From NCBI GenBank assembly GCA_934589155.1, contig CAKTNP010000039.1:1-11029 (forward strand): a stretch of 11,029 bases of DNA. The letters run 5' to 3'. Origin of the DNA: an uncultured Oscillospiraceae bacterium. GTDB lineage: Bacteria > Bacillota > Clostridia > Oscillospirales > Oscillospiraceae. A model generated the notes under the pieces. It ran no database searches. It saw only the letters and a list, made by a program, of their open reading frames with translations, and was not told the DNA's origin. This document shows positions 1-6,326 of this stretch, in pieces. How positions within the stretch are numbered: the stretch's first letter is position 1; each line of letters starts with the position of its first letter. The translations under genes were made by a program, and so were the position numbers.

Positions 1-132
1 CCTCCGAGAGCGATGATGGGCATCGACTCCTGTGGTATGTTGATCTCCGCTGTGCATCACGAAAACGGCGAAGAAAAATTGCATCTGCTGATGGTCGATC
101 CTCACATTCCCGCCGGCGCAAAGATGTATTAA
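1..132 (+). CDS. C-terminal end of a tRNA-binding OB-fold protein, probably methionyl-tRNA synthetase (5' end outside window)
   Basis: An open frame runs from base 1 to a TAA at 130-132 and gives the last 43 residues of a protein. The segments MGIDSCGMLISA and the ending VDPHIPAGAKMY match the pattern MGxxSxGMxLAA...VxxxxPxGAKx, typical of the C-terminal tRNA-binding (EMAP-II/Trbp111-like) OB-fold that dimerises many bacterial methionyl-tRNA synthetases and also occurs as a free small protein. In MetRS this appendix raises tRNA affinity; the catalytic part would lie upstream of the window. What is seen is only the OB-fold tail, so a stand-alone Trbp111/CsaA-type chaperone is possible. A perfect terminator hairpin begins 14 bases after the stop, so this gene ends its transcript. 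The gene symbol is left blank because the catalytic domain is not visible. Confidence 0.75.
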   Translation, partial: PPRAMMGIDSCGMLISAVHHENGEEKLHLLMVDPHIPAGAKMY

Positions 133-145
133 AAACTGTATTTCA

Positions 146-180
146 GCCCCGCAGAAGCGATTCTGCGGGGCAGTTTCTTG
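146..180 (+). terminator. Intrinsic terminator of the tRNA-binding/MetRS-type gene
   Basis: A perfect 11-bp stem (GCCCCGCAGAA at 146-156 with TTCTGCGGGGC at 161-171) closes on a GCGA tetraloop, 14 bases after the TAA. The downstream run (AGTTTCTT) is only moderately T-rich, so a second terminator just after it may help. Confidence 0.8.
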
Positions 181-190
181 GAAAAGTGAC

Positions 191-231
191 AAAACCAGCC
201 CTGTGGGGAGGTCCTCACAGGGCTGGTTTTT
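191..231. terminator. Bidirectional intrinsic terminator between convergent genes
   Basis: The left arm AAAACCAGCCCTGTG (191-205) pairs perfectly over 15 bp with CACAGGGCTGGTTTT (216-230) around a 10-base loop. Read on the minus strand it ends in TTTT followed by GTCACTTTT, directly after the stop of the methyltransferase gene. Read on the plus strand it ends in TTTTT. The symmetry of the A and T tracts fits use in both directions, as expected between the convergent tRNA-binding gene and the methyltransferase/ECF operon. Confidence 0.85.
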
Positions 232-246
232 GCGAACAAAACGACC

Positions 247-1140
247 TTATTCTTCGTTTTCTACGGTCAATTCATTGCGGACACCGTCAAATTTGGCGTT
301 CACAACGTCAAAATCGGATACCACATCCATGATCTTTTCATAGGCCCGGACCTTTCCCAGGTCCCGGAGCTGGGAGGCCAGGACGGCCATTTCCTGGGCG
401 TGGGCGTCGTTGTGGCTCACCATGTACCCCATGAGGGCCAGGAGCTCCTCCATGGGCTCCGGTTCCGTACCGTCGTGATAATGGTCGTGGGTGTGGGTGT
501 GAGCGTGGGTGTGGGAGTGGTCGTGAGAATGGGAGTGCCCGGCGTGGGAATGACCGTCTTCCTCCCGGCGGACGCCGGCCACCTGATACATACGGTCGTT
601 GGAGATCACGGCGGTCACGTCAAAATAGGGATCGAAGAGCTCCGCCAAAGCCCTCTCGGAGAGTAGGTCTATGGAAACGCTGCTGGCCGCGCCGGAATGA
701 TGCCGGGTCAGGGCGGCCCGGCTCATGCCATGGGCCACGGACAGGGTACCGCCGGGCTTGACCAGGCCGGACAGGACCTCAATCAGATGGGCGGGGTCCG
801 GGAAATGGGGGAAGGCGTTGTAGACCATGACCACGTCGAATTTCCGGTCAAATTGAGCGGTTTCTACGTCGCCGCAGAGGACCTGCACCTGGGGATACTT
901 GGCGGCGGCGATCTTTGCCATTTCCGGGGAAATGTCGATGGCGGTGACGGAGGCCGTCTGCCGCTTCAAATAGTCCGGGAACAGCACGCCGGTGCCGCAG
1001 GCTACGTCCAGCACGTGGACCCCGGGCCGGACCCCGGCGATCTCCAGGATCGTGTCAATGATATGGTCGTCCCGGATCATTTCCGCGTCCCACTGGGGGG
1101 CGCACCGGTCAAAGAAGTGGATCACATCCTGTTTGTTCAT
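247..1140 (-). CDS. Class I SAM-dependent methyltransferase with histidine-rich linker and helical C-terminal extension
   Basis: A protein of 297 residues. The start is the ATG whose complement is at 1138-1140; AAGGAG lies 8 bases upstream and overlaps the stop of the preceding ECF gene, 11 bases away, so the two are translationally close. Residues 40-135 form a Rossmann methyltransferase core: motif I LDVACGTG (44-51), the acidic residue ending strand 2 (D69 in AIDIS), CGDVE (89-93), and FDVVMVYNAFPHF around strand 4. Methyl transfer from SAM is expected; the acceptor is unknown. Residues 197-222 contain 13 histidines in alternating H-x-H order, a likely Zn/Ni/Co-binding stretch. Residues 228-285 look like a small helical bundle with conserved-looking H243, H247 and E250, reminiscent of helical domains attached to nickel/cobalt-related proteins (inference). 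Free class I methyltransferases are usually about 200-260 residues, so the tail is an addition. It is probably cotranscribed with the S component and may act on the same compound. Confidence 0.85.
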   Translation of the reverse strand: MNKQDVIHFFDRCAPQWDAEMIRDDHIIDTILEIAGVRPGVHVLDVACGTGVLFPDYLKRQTASVTAIDISPEMAKIAAAKYPQVQVLCGDVETAQFDRKFDVVMVYNAFPHFPDPAHLIEVLSGLVKPGGTLSVAHGMSRAALTRHHSGAASSVSIDLLSERALAELFDPYFDVTAVISNDRMYQVAGVRREEDGHSHAGHSHSHDHSHTHAHTHTHDHYHDGTEPEPMEELLALMGYMVSHNDAHAQEMAVLASQLRDLGKVRAYEKIMDVVSDFDVVNAKFDGVRNELTVENEE

Positions 1141-1151
1141 GGAAAAACTCC

Positions 1152-1709
1152 TTACGCTTTTTTGAGATAGGGGCCGGGGACGACCCGGGCTTTCACCAGA
1201 GTCACCACCAGCAGGGGCAGCAGAACCAGATGGACCAGGATCCCGGGCAGGGAGGTCACAAAGTAGGAGACGGCCCAGACGGACAGGCTGAAGGCCTGGC
1301 CCGAGGCAAGAAAACGGACGAACAGGGCCTTGGCGATGCCGCCTGCCACCCGCCCCAGCACCATGGCGGGTACCAGGGACAGATACAGGTCCAGGACCAG
1401 ACGCCCGGTGCGGATCCGCCGGGCCAAAAGACCGGCGACGGCGCCGTAGGCAATCAGCTCCGGCACCATGGTAATGAGGCCCGTAGGCGAGGGCATGCCG
1501 GACAGCACGCTGGAGAGCACGGGGCCGGCGACGCCGCAGAAGCCGCCGTAGAAGGGCCCACAGATCAGGCCGCAGAGCAGCACGGGAATGTGCATGGGGG
1601 AAAAGACGCTGCCCAGCCCCATGGCGTGGAAGGCCATGGGGAGCACGTAGCACAGGGCGATGCAGATGCCGCAGATGCTTGCGGTTTTGACGGAGGACAT
1701 CTTTGCCAT
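1152..1709 (-). CDS. ECF transporter substrate-specific (S) component
   Basis: A 185-residue, very hydrophobic protein with about six membrane segments (roughly residues 10-30, 40-60, 60-72, 80-97, 105-128 and 143-172). The stretch FSPMHIPVLLCGLICGPFYG (36-55), followed by GPVLSS and GMPSP, is typical of the ECF S-component superfamily, in which a membrane-embedded protein captures a vitamin, nucleobase or metal and docks on a shared EcfT/EcfA energising module encoded elsewhere. The substrate cannot be assigned from the sequence. The start chosen (ATG complement at 1707-1709) has GAGG 8 bases upstream; a second ATG at residue 4 lacks a Shine-Dalgarno. It is the first gene of the minus-strand operon, has its own divergent promoter, and its stop codon lies inside the ribosome binding site of the methyltransferase gene. 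No EcfT or EcfA gene is in the window. Confidence 0.8.
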   Translation of the reverse strand: MAKMSSVKTASICGICIALCYVLPMAFHAMGLGSVFSPMHIPVLLCGLICGPFYGGFCGVAGPVLSSVLSGMPSPTGLITMVPELIAYGAVAGLLARRIRTGRLVLDLYLSLVPAMVLGRVAGGIAKALFVRFLASGQAFSLSVWAVSYFVTSLPGILVHLVLLPLLVVTLVKARVVPGPYLKKA

Positions 1710-1739
1710 GGGGAAAACCTCGATTCACAGAATAGCCCC

Positions 1740-1768
1740 ATTTTATCGCAAAGGGGCCGTTGCCGCAA
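1740..1768 (-). promoter_or_regulatory. Promoter for the ECF S component/methyltransferase operon
   Basis: On the minus strand, TTGCGG (complement of 1763-1768) is followed after exactly 17 bases by TAAAAT (complement of 1740-1745), about 30 bases before the start codon. This is a good sigma-A match. Its -35 overlaps the left arm of the palindrome at 1766-1784. Confidence 0.6.
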
Positions 1769-1784
1769 CCCCCACCGGGGGTTG
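1766..1784. promoter_or_regulatory. Palindrome between divergent promoters, candidate shared operator
   Basis: CAACCCCC (1766-1773) and GGGGGTTG (1777-1784) form a perfect 8-bp inverted repeat with a 3-base centre. It overlaps the last bases of the -35 hexamer of the leftward promoter and the first bases of the -35 of the rightward promoter, the position expected of an operator controlling both units. The cognate regulator is not in the window. Confidence 0.45.
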
Positions 1785-1810
1785 TGAGGACGCCGTAAAT
1801 ATAGTATGAT
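1782..1810 (+). promoter_or_regulatory. Promoter for the MoxR-DUF58 operon
   Basis: TTGTGA (1782-1787), a 17-base spacer, and TATGAT (1805-1810) match the sigma-A consensus, 32 bases before the moxR-type ATG. The mRNA leader is short, with AAGGAG at 1827-1832. Confidence 0.75.
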
Positions 1811-1842
1811 AGCAAAAAAGATCCCAAAGGAGAAGAATTTGG

Positions 1843-2778
1843 ATGCAAGAGAAGATCGGTGAGATCCTGGACCAGGTCCAGCGGGTGATCCTGGGAAAGC
1901 AGGAGGTGGTGGAGAAGGTCCTCATGGCGGTGCTGGCCGACGGCCACGTGCTGCTGGACGACGTGCCCGGCGTGGGAAAGACCACCCTGGCCGTAGCCTT
2001 GGGAAAGGTCCTGGGCCTGCGGTACCGTCGGATCCAGTGCACCCCCGACGTGCTCCCCAGCGACATTGTGGGATATTCCATTTATGAGAAGGCCACGGGG
2101 GCCCTCCGATATATGCCCGGTGTGGTCAATAGGGCCAACCTGCTGCTGGCGGACGAGATCAACCGGACCTCTTCCAGGACCCAGTCTGCCCTGCTGGAGG
2201 CCATGGAGGAGCGCCAGGTCACGGTGGACGGCACCGTGCACCCCCTGGAGGCGCCCTTCCTGGTCATCGCTACGGAGAACCATGTGGGCGCCGCCGGGAC
2301 CCAGCTGCTGCCCCAGGCTCAGCTGGACCGGTTCCTGGTGCGGCTGACCATCGGCTATCCCAGCCTCCAGGCCCAGATGGACATGATCCGGGACCGTCAG
2401 GAGAGAAATCCGCTGGAGCTTCTGGAGCGGGTGACGAACGCCGGGGAGATCCTTGCCATGCAGCGGCAGGCCGCCGCCGTGACCATGGTGGAGGAGATCC
2501 TGTCCTATATCGCCCGGCTGGCCCAGGCCTCCCGGGAGGATCCCATGCTGGACCTGGGGCTCAGTCCCCGGGCCGCCATTGCCCTGGGCCGCATGGCCAG
2601 AAGCTGCGCCTATCTCCGGGGCCGGGACTACGTGGTTCCCGAGGATGTACAGGCGGTGTTCTGTGACGTCTGCGCCCACCGGGTGCTGCTGAGCCAGAAG
2701 GCTCGGACCGCCCGGCTCACGGACCGGGACGTTCTGGAGGGCTTGTTGGACCGGGTCAAGGCCCCCTATATGCAATGA
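1843..2778 (+). CDS. MoxR-family AAA+ ATPase
   Basis: A 311-residue protein, the usual MoxR length. It has Walker A GVGKTT (43-48), Walker B LLLADEINR (100-108, acidic D104/E105), sensor 1 IATEN (142-146), the arginine-finger region AQLDRF (159-164) and sensor 2 LSPRAA (240-245) in the C-terminal AAA lid. MoxR ATPases act as chaperones for maturation of protein complexes, often metal-binding or von Willebrand A domain proteins, and are typically encoded with a DUF58 protein and a membrane transglutaminase-like protein, the order partly seen here. The sensor segment normally reads ATQNP...EGT; here it is ATENHVGAAGT, a mild deviation. The start is supported by AAGGAG 10 bases upstream and a promoter. 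The stop overlaps the next start as ATGA, so translation is coupled. The client protein is unknown. Confidence 0.92.
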   Translation: MQEKIGEILDQVQRVILGKQEVVEKVLMAVLADGHVLLDDVPGVGKTTLAVALGKVLGLRYRRIQCTPDVLPSDIVGYSIYEKATGALRYMPGVVNRANLLLADEINRTSSRTQSALLEAMEERQVTVDGTVHPLEAPFLVIATENHVGAAGTQLLPQAQLDRFLVRLTIGYPSLQAQMDMIRDRQERNPLELLERVTNAGEILAMQRQAAAVTMVEEILSYIARLAQASREDPMLDLGLSPRAAIALGRMARSCAYLRGRDYVVPEDVQAVFCDVCAHRVLLSQKARTARLTDRDVLEGLLDRVKAPYMQ

Positions 2779-3905
2779 GGAGCCGCAGGCTCCTTTGGCT
2801 CGCCGCGGCCCTGCTGGCGGCGGTGCTGTACTTGTTCGAGAACAACGGCGGGACCCTGGCCCTGCTGGTCTGCCTGGTGCTGCTGGCCCCGGCGGGGGCG
2901 CTGACCCTGGCGGGGAAGGTCCCCGGGGCGGAGCTTATCCTGCCCCCCTCCGGGGAAAAAGGCGGGCAGGCAGAGGGGACTCTGCGGCTGAAAAATCCAA
3001 CCATCCTGCCCCGGGGCCGGGTAGCCCTGATCCTGGTCAGCCGGAACCTGCGCACCGGGGAGGAGACCCGGCTCCCTGCGGAAACGGGGCTGGGCCCCGG
3101 GGAGACTCTGGAGCTGCCCTTTACCCTGGACTGCGCTTACTGCGGCCGGGTGGAGGTATCCGTGAAGGAGCTTTGCGTGATGGACCCCCTGGGGCTTTTT
3201 GCCCGGCCTGTCCCGGCGGAGGTCCGGGGGGCGATGACGGTGGCCCCGACCCTGTTCGACTGCGCCGTTTCCCTGGCGGCGGGCTCCGCCGGGGCGGAGC
3301 GGGAGACGGAAACGCCGGTCCGGCCCGGCAGTGATCCCGGCCTGTGGCTGGATCTGCGGGAGTACGTCCCCGGAGACCCTATCCGGCGGATCCATTGGAA
3401 GCTGTCGGAGAAAACGGATACTCTCCTGGTCCGGCAGTTCGGGGAGCCCGGGAGCCCGGATACGGCCCTGGTCCTGGACCGCAGACCTTGGGCGTCGCCT
3501 CGGGAGGCGGACGGGGCCGCGGAGATTTTTGCCTCCCTGTCCGCCGGGCTCCTCCGGGCGGGGATCGCTCATAAGGTCTTTTGGGCCACGGAGGCCCCCC
3601 AGGCCCCGGCGGAATATGAGATCACCGGGGAGGAGAGCCTTGCCCGGATGCTGGGGGACCTGATGGAGCTGCCGCCTCTGGAGCTGCCGGACTGGGGCTT
3701 CCGTCTGCCGGGGGGCTATGCCCATGTGATCCTGGTAGGGAGCGGAGCGGAGAGTCCGGCGGCGGAGCCTGGAGCTTTGACCGGGCTCCGCCGGATCCTG
3801 CCCAGAAGGGTGGGACTGGCGGAGGGACTGCAGCCCGACGGCAGCTTTGTGCTGACCTTTGACGAGGACCGGTATGCCGCGGAGCTGGGGCGGATCGAGG
3901 TATGA
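2775..3905 (+). CDS. DUF58 domain membrane protein (MoxR partner)
   Basis: A 376-residue protein starting at the ATG of an ATGA overlap with the MoxR stop. Two N-terminal membrane segments (about residues 5-20 and 26-46) are followed by an extended beta-rich region and the DUF58 signature LREYVPGDPIRRIHWK (193-208), matching the family pattern LReYxxGDxxRxIdWK, then LVRQFGEP (217-224). After this comes a Rossmann/vWA-like tail containing TALVLDRRP (229-237). DUF58 proteins are standard partners of MoxR ATPases and are thought to be anchored in the membrane with the vWA-like part contacting the ATPase. The aspartate of the classical xDWK is a histidine here (H206), a substitution also common in the family. 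The gene ends in another ATGA overlap with the next gene. Confidence 0.9.
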   Translation: MRSRRLLWLAAALLAAVLYLFENNGGTLALLVCLVLLAPAGALTLAGKVPGAELILPPSGEKGGQAEGTLRLKNPTILPRGRVALILVSRNLRTGEETRLPAETGLGPGETLELPFTLDCAYCGRVEVSVKELCVMDPLGLFARPVPAEVRGAMTVAPTLFDCAVSLAAGSAGAERETETPVRPGSDPGLWLDLREYVPGDPIRRIHWKLSEKTDTLLVRQFGEPGSPDTALVLDRRPWASPREADGAAEIFASLSAGLLRAGIAHKVFWATEAPQAPAEYEITGEESLARMLGDLMELPPLELPDWGFRLPGGYAHVILVGSGAESPAAEPGALTGLRRILPRRVGLAEGLQPDGSFVLTFDEDRYAAELGRIEV

Positions 3906-5032
3906 AAATGGAAATGAAGGAAAATCGCCGGAGCCGGGGCGCGGACTATGTGCTGTCCGCCCTGTTCCTGGCGGCGGCAGCGGCCATGATCCTGGAGACC
4001 CTGGGGGCCCGGGAGCTGCTGCTCCCGGCTTTGGCCGGGGTCCTGCCGGTACTGCTGCCCCGAAGTCGGAAAAAGACTGTGGAATACGGGCTCCCGGCAG
4101 CGTTGGCCTTCTGGCTGGTCCTGCGGGCCGGATCCGTCCTGGACGGGGCAGCGGGCCTTGCCAACCGGCTGTTTGCAAGAAGTGAGGCCGTCCAGGCCTA
4201 TGCGTACGACTATTTTGTGACCCGGGGCACCGGGGGCGGGGAGACGGTGCTTTTCTGCGCCCTGGCCCTGGGTTGGCTGTGCCGCCGGTGGGGAAATGGG
4301 GTACTTTTGGCCCTCTGCGGGCTATGGGCCGGTGCCATGGCCTATTTCGGAGTGACGCCGGGGCCCTGGATCCTGGCGGCGGTATTGCTCTGCGGCCTTT
4401 TGACGGTTCTGTCCCCAAAGGGACGGCTGGGCTGGGGGGTGCTTGCGGGGCTATTGGTGACTCTGGTGACCATGGCCTGCCTGAACCTGGCGCCGGAGCC
4501 CATACCGGCGGTCTCCCGATTGGACGAGACCCTGCGAGACGGGCTGGCCCTTCGGTCCGCCGCAGTGGAGCGGATCCCGATCCCGTCCCAGGTACCGGAG
4601 CCGGAGCATCTGCCCCCTGATCGGGTGGAGCAGGAACAGCCGGACCACGGCGTTCAGAGACGACTTGTCAATGTGCTGTTCTGGGTTCTGGCGGCGCTGA
4701 CCCTGCTGGTGCTCTTCGTCCCGGCGGTGATCCGGGATCGGGCGGCCAAGCGGGCGGAGGCAAACCGGGCGGACCTCCGGGCGGAGGATCCGGCCCGGGC
4801 CATTCGGGCCATGTATCTGTACGCCATGCGCTGGCGGGCCCTGGAGCCTACGCCGGAGCCGGTGCCGGAGGAGATCTACGGCATCTGGCAGGAGGCGGCC
4901 TTCAGCGGCCACAAAATGGGGGAGGACCAGCGGCAGATCCTCCGGGACTATATGGAGACCACCGCAAAGGCGGTTTGGCAGCGGACGGACCGGCGGCAGC
5001 GGCTGCGGATCCGCTACCGCTTGTGTTTGTAA
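3902..5032 (+). CDS. Polytopic membrane protein in the TgpA/DUF4129 position, lacking a transglutaminase core
   Basis: A 376-residue protein beginning in a 4-base ATGA overlap with the DUF58 gene. About seven membrane segments occupy residues 16-194 (roughly 16-32, 38-52, 62-79, 113-127, 132-150, 154-170 and 176-194). A hydrophilic, proline- and glutamate-rich external stretch (195-254) is followed by one more segment (255-277) and a charged C-terminal region of about 100 residues. In related operons this position is held by a TgpA-like protein with membrane bundle, transglutaminase-like domain, one membrane helix and a DUF4129 tail. Here the order bundle-loop-helix-tail is kept and the tail (DPARAIRAMYLYAMRW; AAFSGHKM) resembles DUF4129, but the external loop is about 60 residues and shows no Cys-His-Asp transglutaminase core. 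A scaffold role rather than an enzyme is inferred. Family assignment is moderate and rests partly on context. Confidence 0.65.
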   Translation: MKMEMKENRRSRGADYVLSALFLAAAAAMILETLGARELLLPALAGVLPVLLPRSRKKTVEYGLPAALAFWLVLRAGSVLDGAAGLANRLFARSEAVQAYAYDYFVTRGTGGGETVLFCALALGWLCRRWGNGVLLALCGLWAGAMAYFGVTPGPWILAAVLLCGLLTVLSPKGRLGWGVLAGLLVTLVTMACLNLAPEPIPAVSRLDETLRDGLALRSAAVERIPIPSQVPEPEHLPPDRVEQEQPDHGVQRRLVNVLFWVLAALTLLVLFVPAVIRDRAAKRAEANRADLRAEDPARAIRAMYLYAMRWRALEPTPEPVPEEIYGIWQEAAFSGHKMGEDQRQILRDYMETTAKAVWQRTDRRQRLRIRYRLCL

Positions 5033-5041
5033 GGAGACCCA

Positions 5042-6235
5042 ATGAGGAGAAAAGGAATTGCGTTACTGCTGCTTCTGGCGGCGCTGACTCTGCTGCCGGC
5101 CTGCCGCAGACGGCTGGACCCCGATGGGCAGGACCGGATCCGGGAGACCGTGTCCCAGCCGGAGCCGGGTCCCGTTCAGGGCACCGGACAGCAGATCCGG
5201 GACCCGGACCTGGAGCCGGACCCGGAGCAGATCCAACAGAAACGGGATCCCCAGGGAAGCGTGGTGGATGAGACCGTTCCGGCCCGGGGCGGAGAGACGG
5301 TGCCCCGGGGGCCGGAGGCTCCGGAGCCGGGGAATGCCCTGACGGTGACCCTGGACCCCATGGGGGGAGACTGTGATGTGACAACCCTTCGGGTCAGGAC
5401 CGGCGAGGTCTATGGCGTGCTGCCCGTCCCCAGCCGGGAGGGGTGGACCTTCCGGGGCTGGTTCCGGGAGCCGGAGGGCGGCGAGCCCCTAAACGAGGTG
5501 TCCCTGGTCCTGACGGACACGGATCACACCATCTACGCCCATTGGAGCGAGACCCGGGAGTTTACACTGACCTTCGACCCCAACGGCGGTCGGATCTCGC
5601 CCTACTCCGCGGAGAAGAAAATCTATCCCGGGGAGCTCTACGGCCAGCTGCCGGAGCCCCTCCGCAGCGGCTACCGGTTCCTCGGCTGGTTCACGGAGCC
5701 GGAGGGCGGGATCCAGGTGCTGGCCGCAGATTCGGTGACGACGGGGGAGGACCAGACCCTCTATGCCCAGTGGGAGTACAGCCCGCTGGATTACTGGACC
5801 TTCGTCCTGAAAAACGCCAAGGAACGGCTCTATACCTGTCAGGAGGTCTCCGCCTATCTGGAGTTGGAGACTCCCGGGGCCACCCTGGCGCAGTGCGGTC
5901 TGCTCACCGACGCCGGGGTGGGAAACATTGGGGAGAAGCAGGAGGAGCCCTCGGTGTCCGACGACTGGATCCTGGGGAAAAAGCCGGATCTGATCGTGAA
6001 GCTTATCGAGGATATGGCCTCGGCCCAGGCGGTAAAATCAAGCCTGGAGCAACGGTTTCCGGGCAAGACCGTGGTAGTAATGTCTATGGCGGCGCTGGAG
6101 GGCAGCCCGGAGGAGCAGCTCTATGGCAGGCTCCGGCTGGCGGCCCTGTGCTATCCGGAGCTCTTTGCGGGAGTGGATCTGGATGCCGCCGGGGTGGAGC
6201 TGGGGGTGTCCGAGACCCTTCTTTTTTCGGAATGA
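5042..6235 (+). CDS. Lipoprotein with two InlB B-repeats and a possible periplasmic-binding-like C-terminal domain
   Basis: A 397-residue protein; the start follows AAGGAG 9 bases after the previous stop. A lipoprotein signal peptide has a basic N-terminus, a leucine-rich core and lipobox LLPAC (C21), so it should be anchored on the outer face of the membrane. Residues 30-97 are a low-complexity Pro/Glu/Asp/Gln linker. Two tandem InlB B-repeats (Listeria-Bacteroides repeats) follow: 100-168 (TLDPMGGD...GWTFRGWF...YAHW) and 174-244 (TFDPNGG...GYRFLGWF...YAQW), beta-grasp-like modules usual on surface proteins. Residues 247-397 have KPDLIVKLI, a strand GKTVVVMSM and LCYPELFAGVD, reminiscent of the C-terminal lobe of FecB/TroA-type binding proteins, but too short for a whole two-lobed domain; this likeness is tentative. 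As the last gene of the MoxR operon it is a candidate client or surface partner of the complex. Confidence 0.75.
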   Translation: MRRKGIALLLLLAALTLLPACRRRLDPDGQDRIRETVSQPEPGPVQGTGQQIRDPDLEPDPEQIQQKRDPQGSVVDETVPARGGETVPRGPEAPEPGNALTVTLDPMGGDCDVTTLRVRTGEVYGVLPVPSREGWTFRGWFREPEGGEPLNEVSLVLTDTDHTIYAHWSETREFTLTFDPNGGRISPYSAEKKIYPGELYGQLPEPLRSGYRFLGWFTEPEGGIQVLAADSVTTGEDQTLYAQWEYSPLDYWTFVLKNAKERLYTCQEVSAYLELETPGATLAQCGLLTDAGVGNIGEKQEEPSVSDDWILGKKPDLIVKLIEDMASAQAVKSSLEQRFPGKTVVVMSMAALEGSPEEQLYGRLRLAALCYPELFAGVDLDAAGVELGVSETLLFSE

Positions 6236-6250
6236 CGTAAATTTTGAATC

Positions 6251-6281
6251 CCCCCCAGGGGCTTGCATAGCCTCTGGGGGG
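6251..6281. promoter_or_regulatory. Inverted repeat enclosing the -35 of the nucleotidase-like gene promoter
   Basis: CCCCCCAGGGGC (6251-6262) pairs with GCCTCTGGGGGG (6270-6281) with one G-T type mismatch over 12 bp, and the -35 hexamer lies almost wholly in the 7-base loop. It could be an operator. It is also the only strong hairpin after the MoxR operon, although no T tract follows, so a terminator role is weakly supported. Confidence 0.45.
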
Positions 6282-6291
6282 TCGGTATAAT
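6263..6291 (+). promoter_or_regulatory. Promoter for the nucleotidase-like lipoprotein gene
   Basis: TTGCAT (6263-6268), a 17-base spacer and a perfect TATAAT (6286-6291) lie 35 bases before the start codon. This makes the gene a separate transcription unit from the upstream MoxR operon. Confidence 0.8.
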
Positions 6292-6326
6292 AGCACCAAA
6301 TCTCACACCAAGGAAGGGAAGGACCA

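Noticed and set aside
478..550. GT-rich repeat-like DNA resembling a simple-sequence repeat.
   Set aside because: It is the complement of the His-x-His codons of the methyltransferase linker and is explained by the protein.
1141..2775. Upstream continuation of the methyltransferase frame on the minus strand, which would give an 842-residue protein.
   Set aside because: The part beyond 1140 is low-complexity, runs antisense to the clear MoxR gene and across the ECF gene, and the ATG at 1140 has a good Shine-Dalgarno and starts a normal methyltransferase.
2766..4418. 550-residue antisense open frame opposite the DUF58 and membrane-protein genes.
   Set aside because: It is rich in Pro, Gly, Arg and Gln without any domain, a typical shadow of GC-rich coding sequence; the plus-strand frames have clear motifs and coupled starts.
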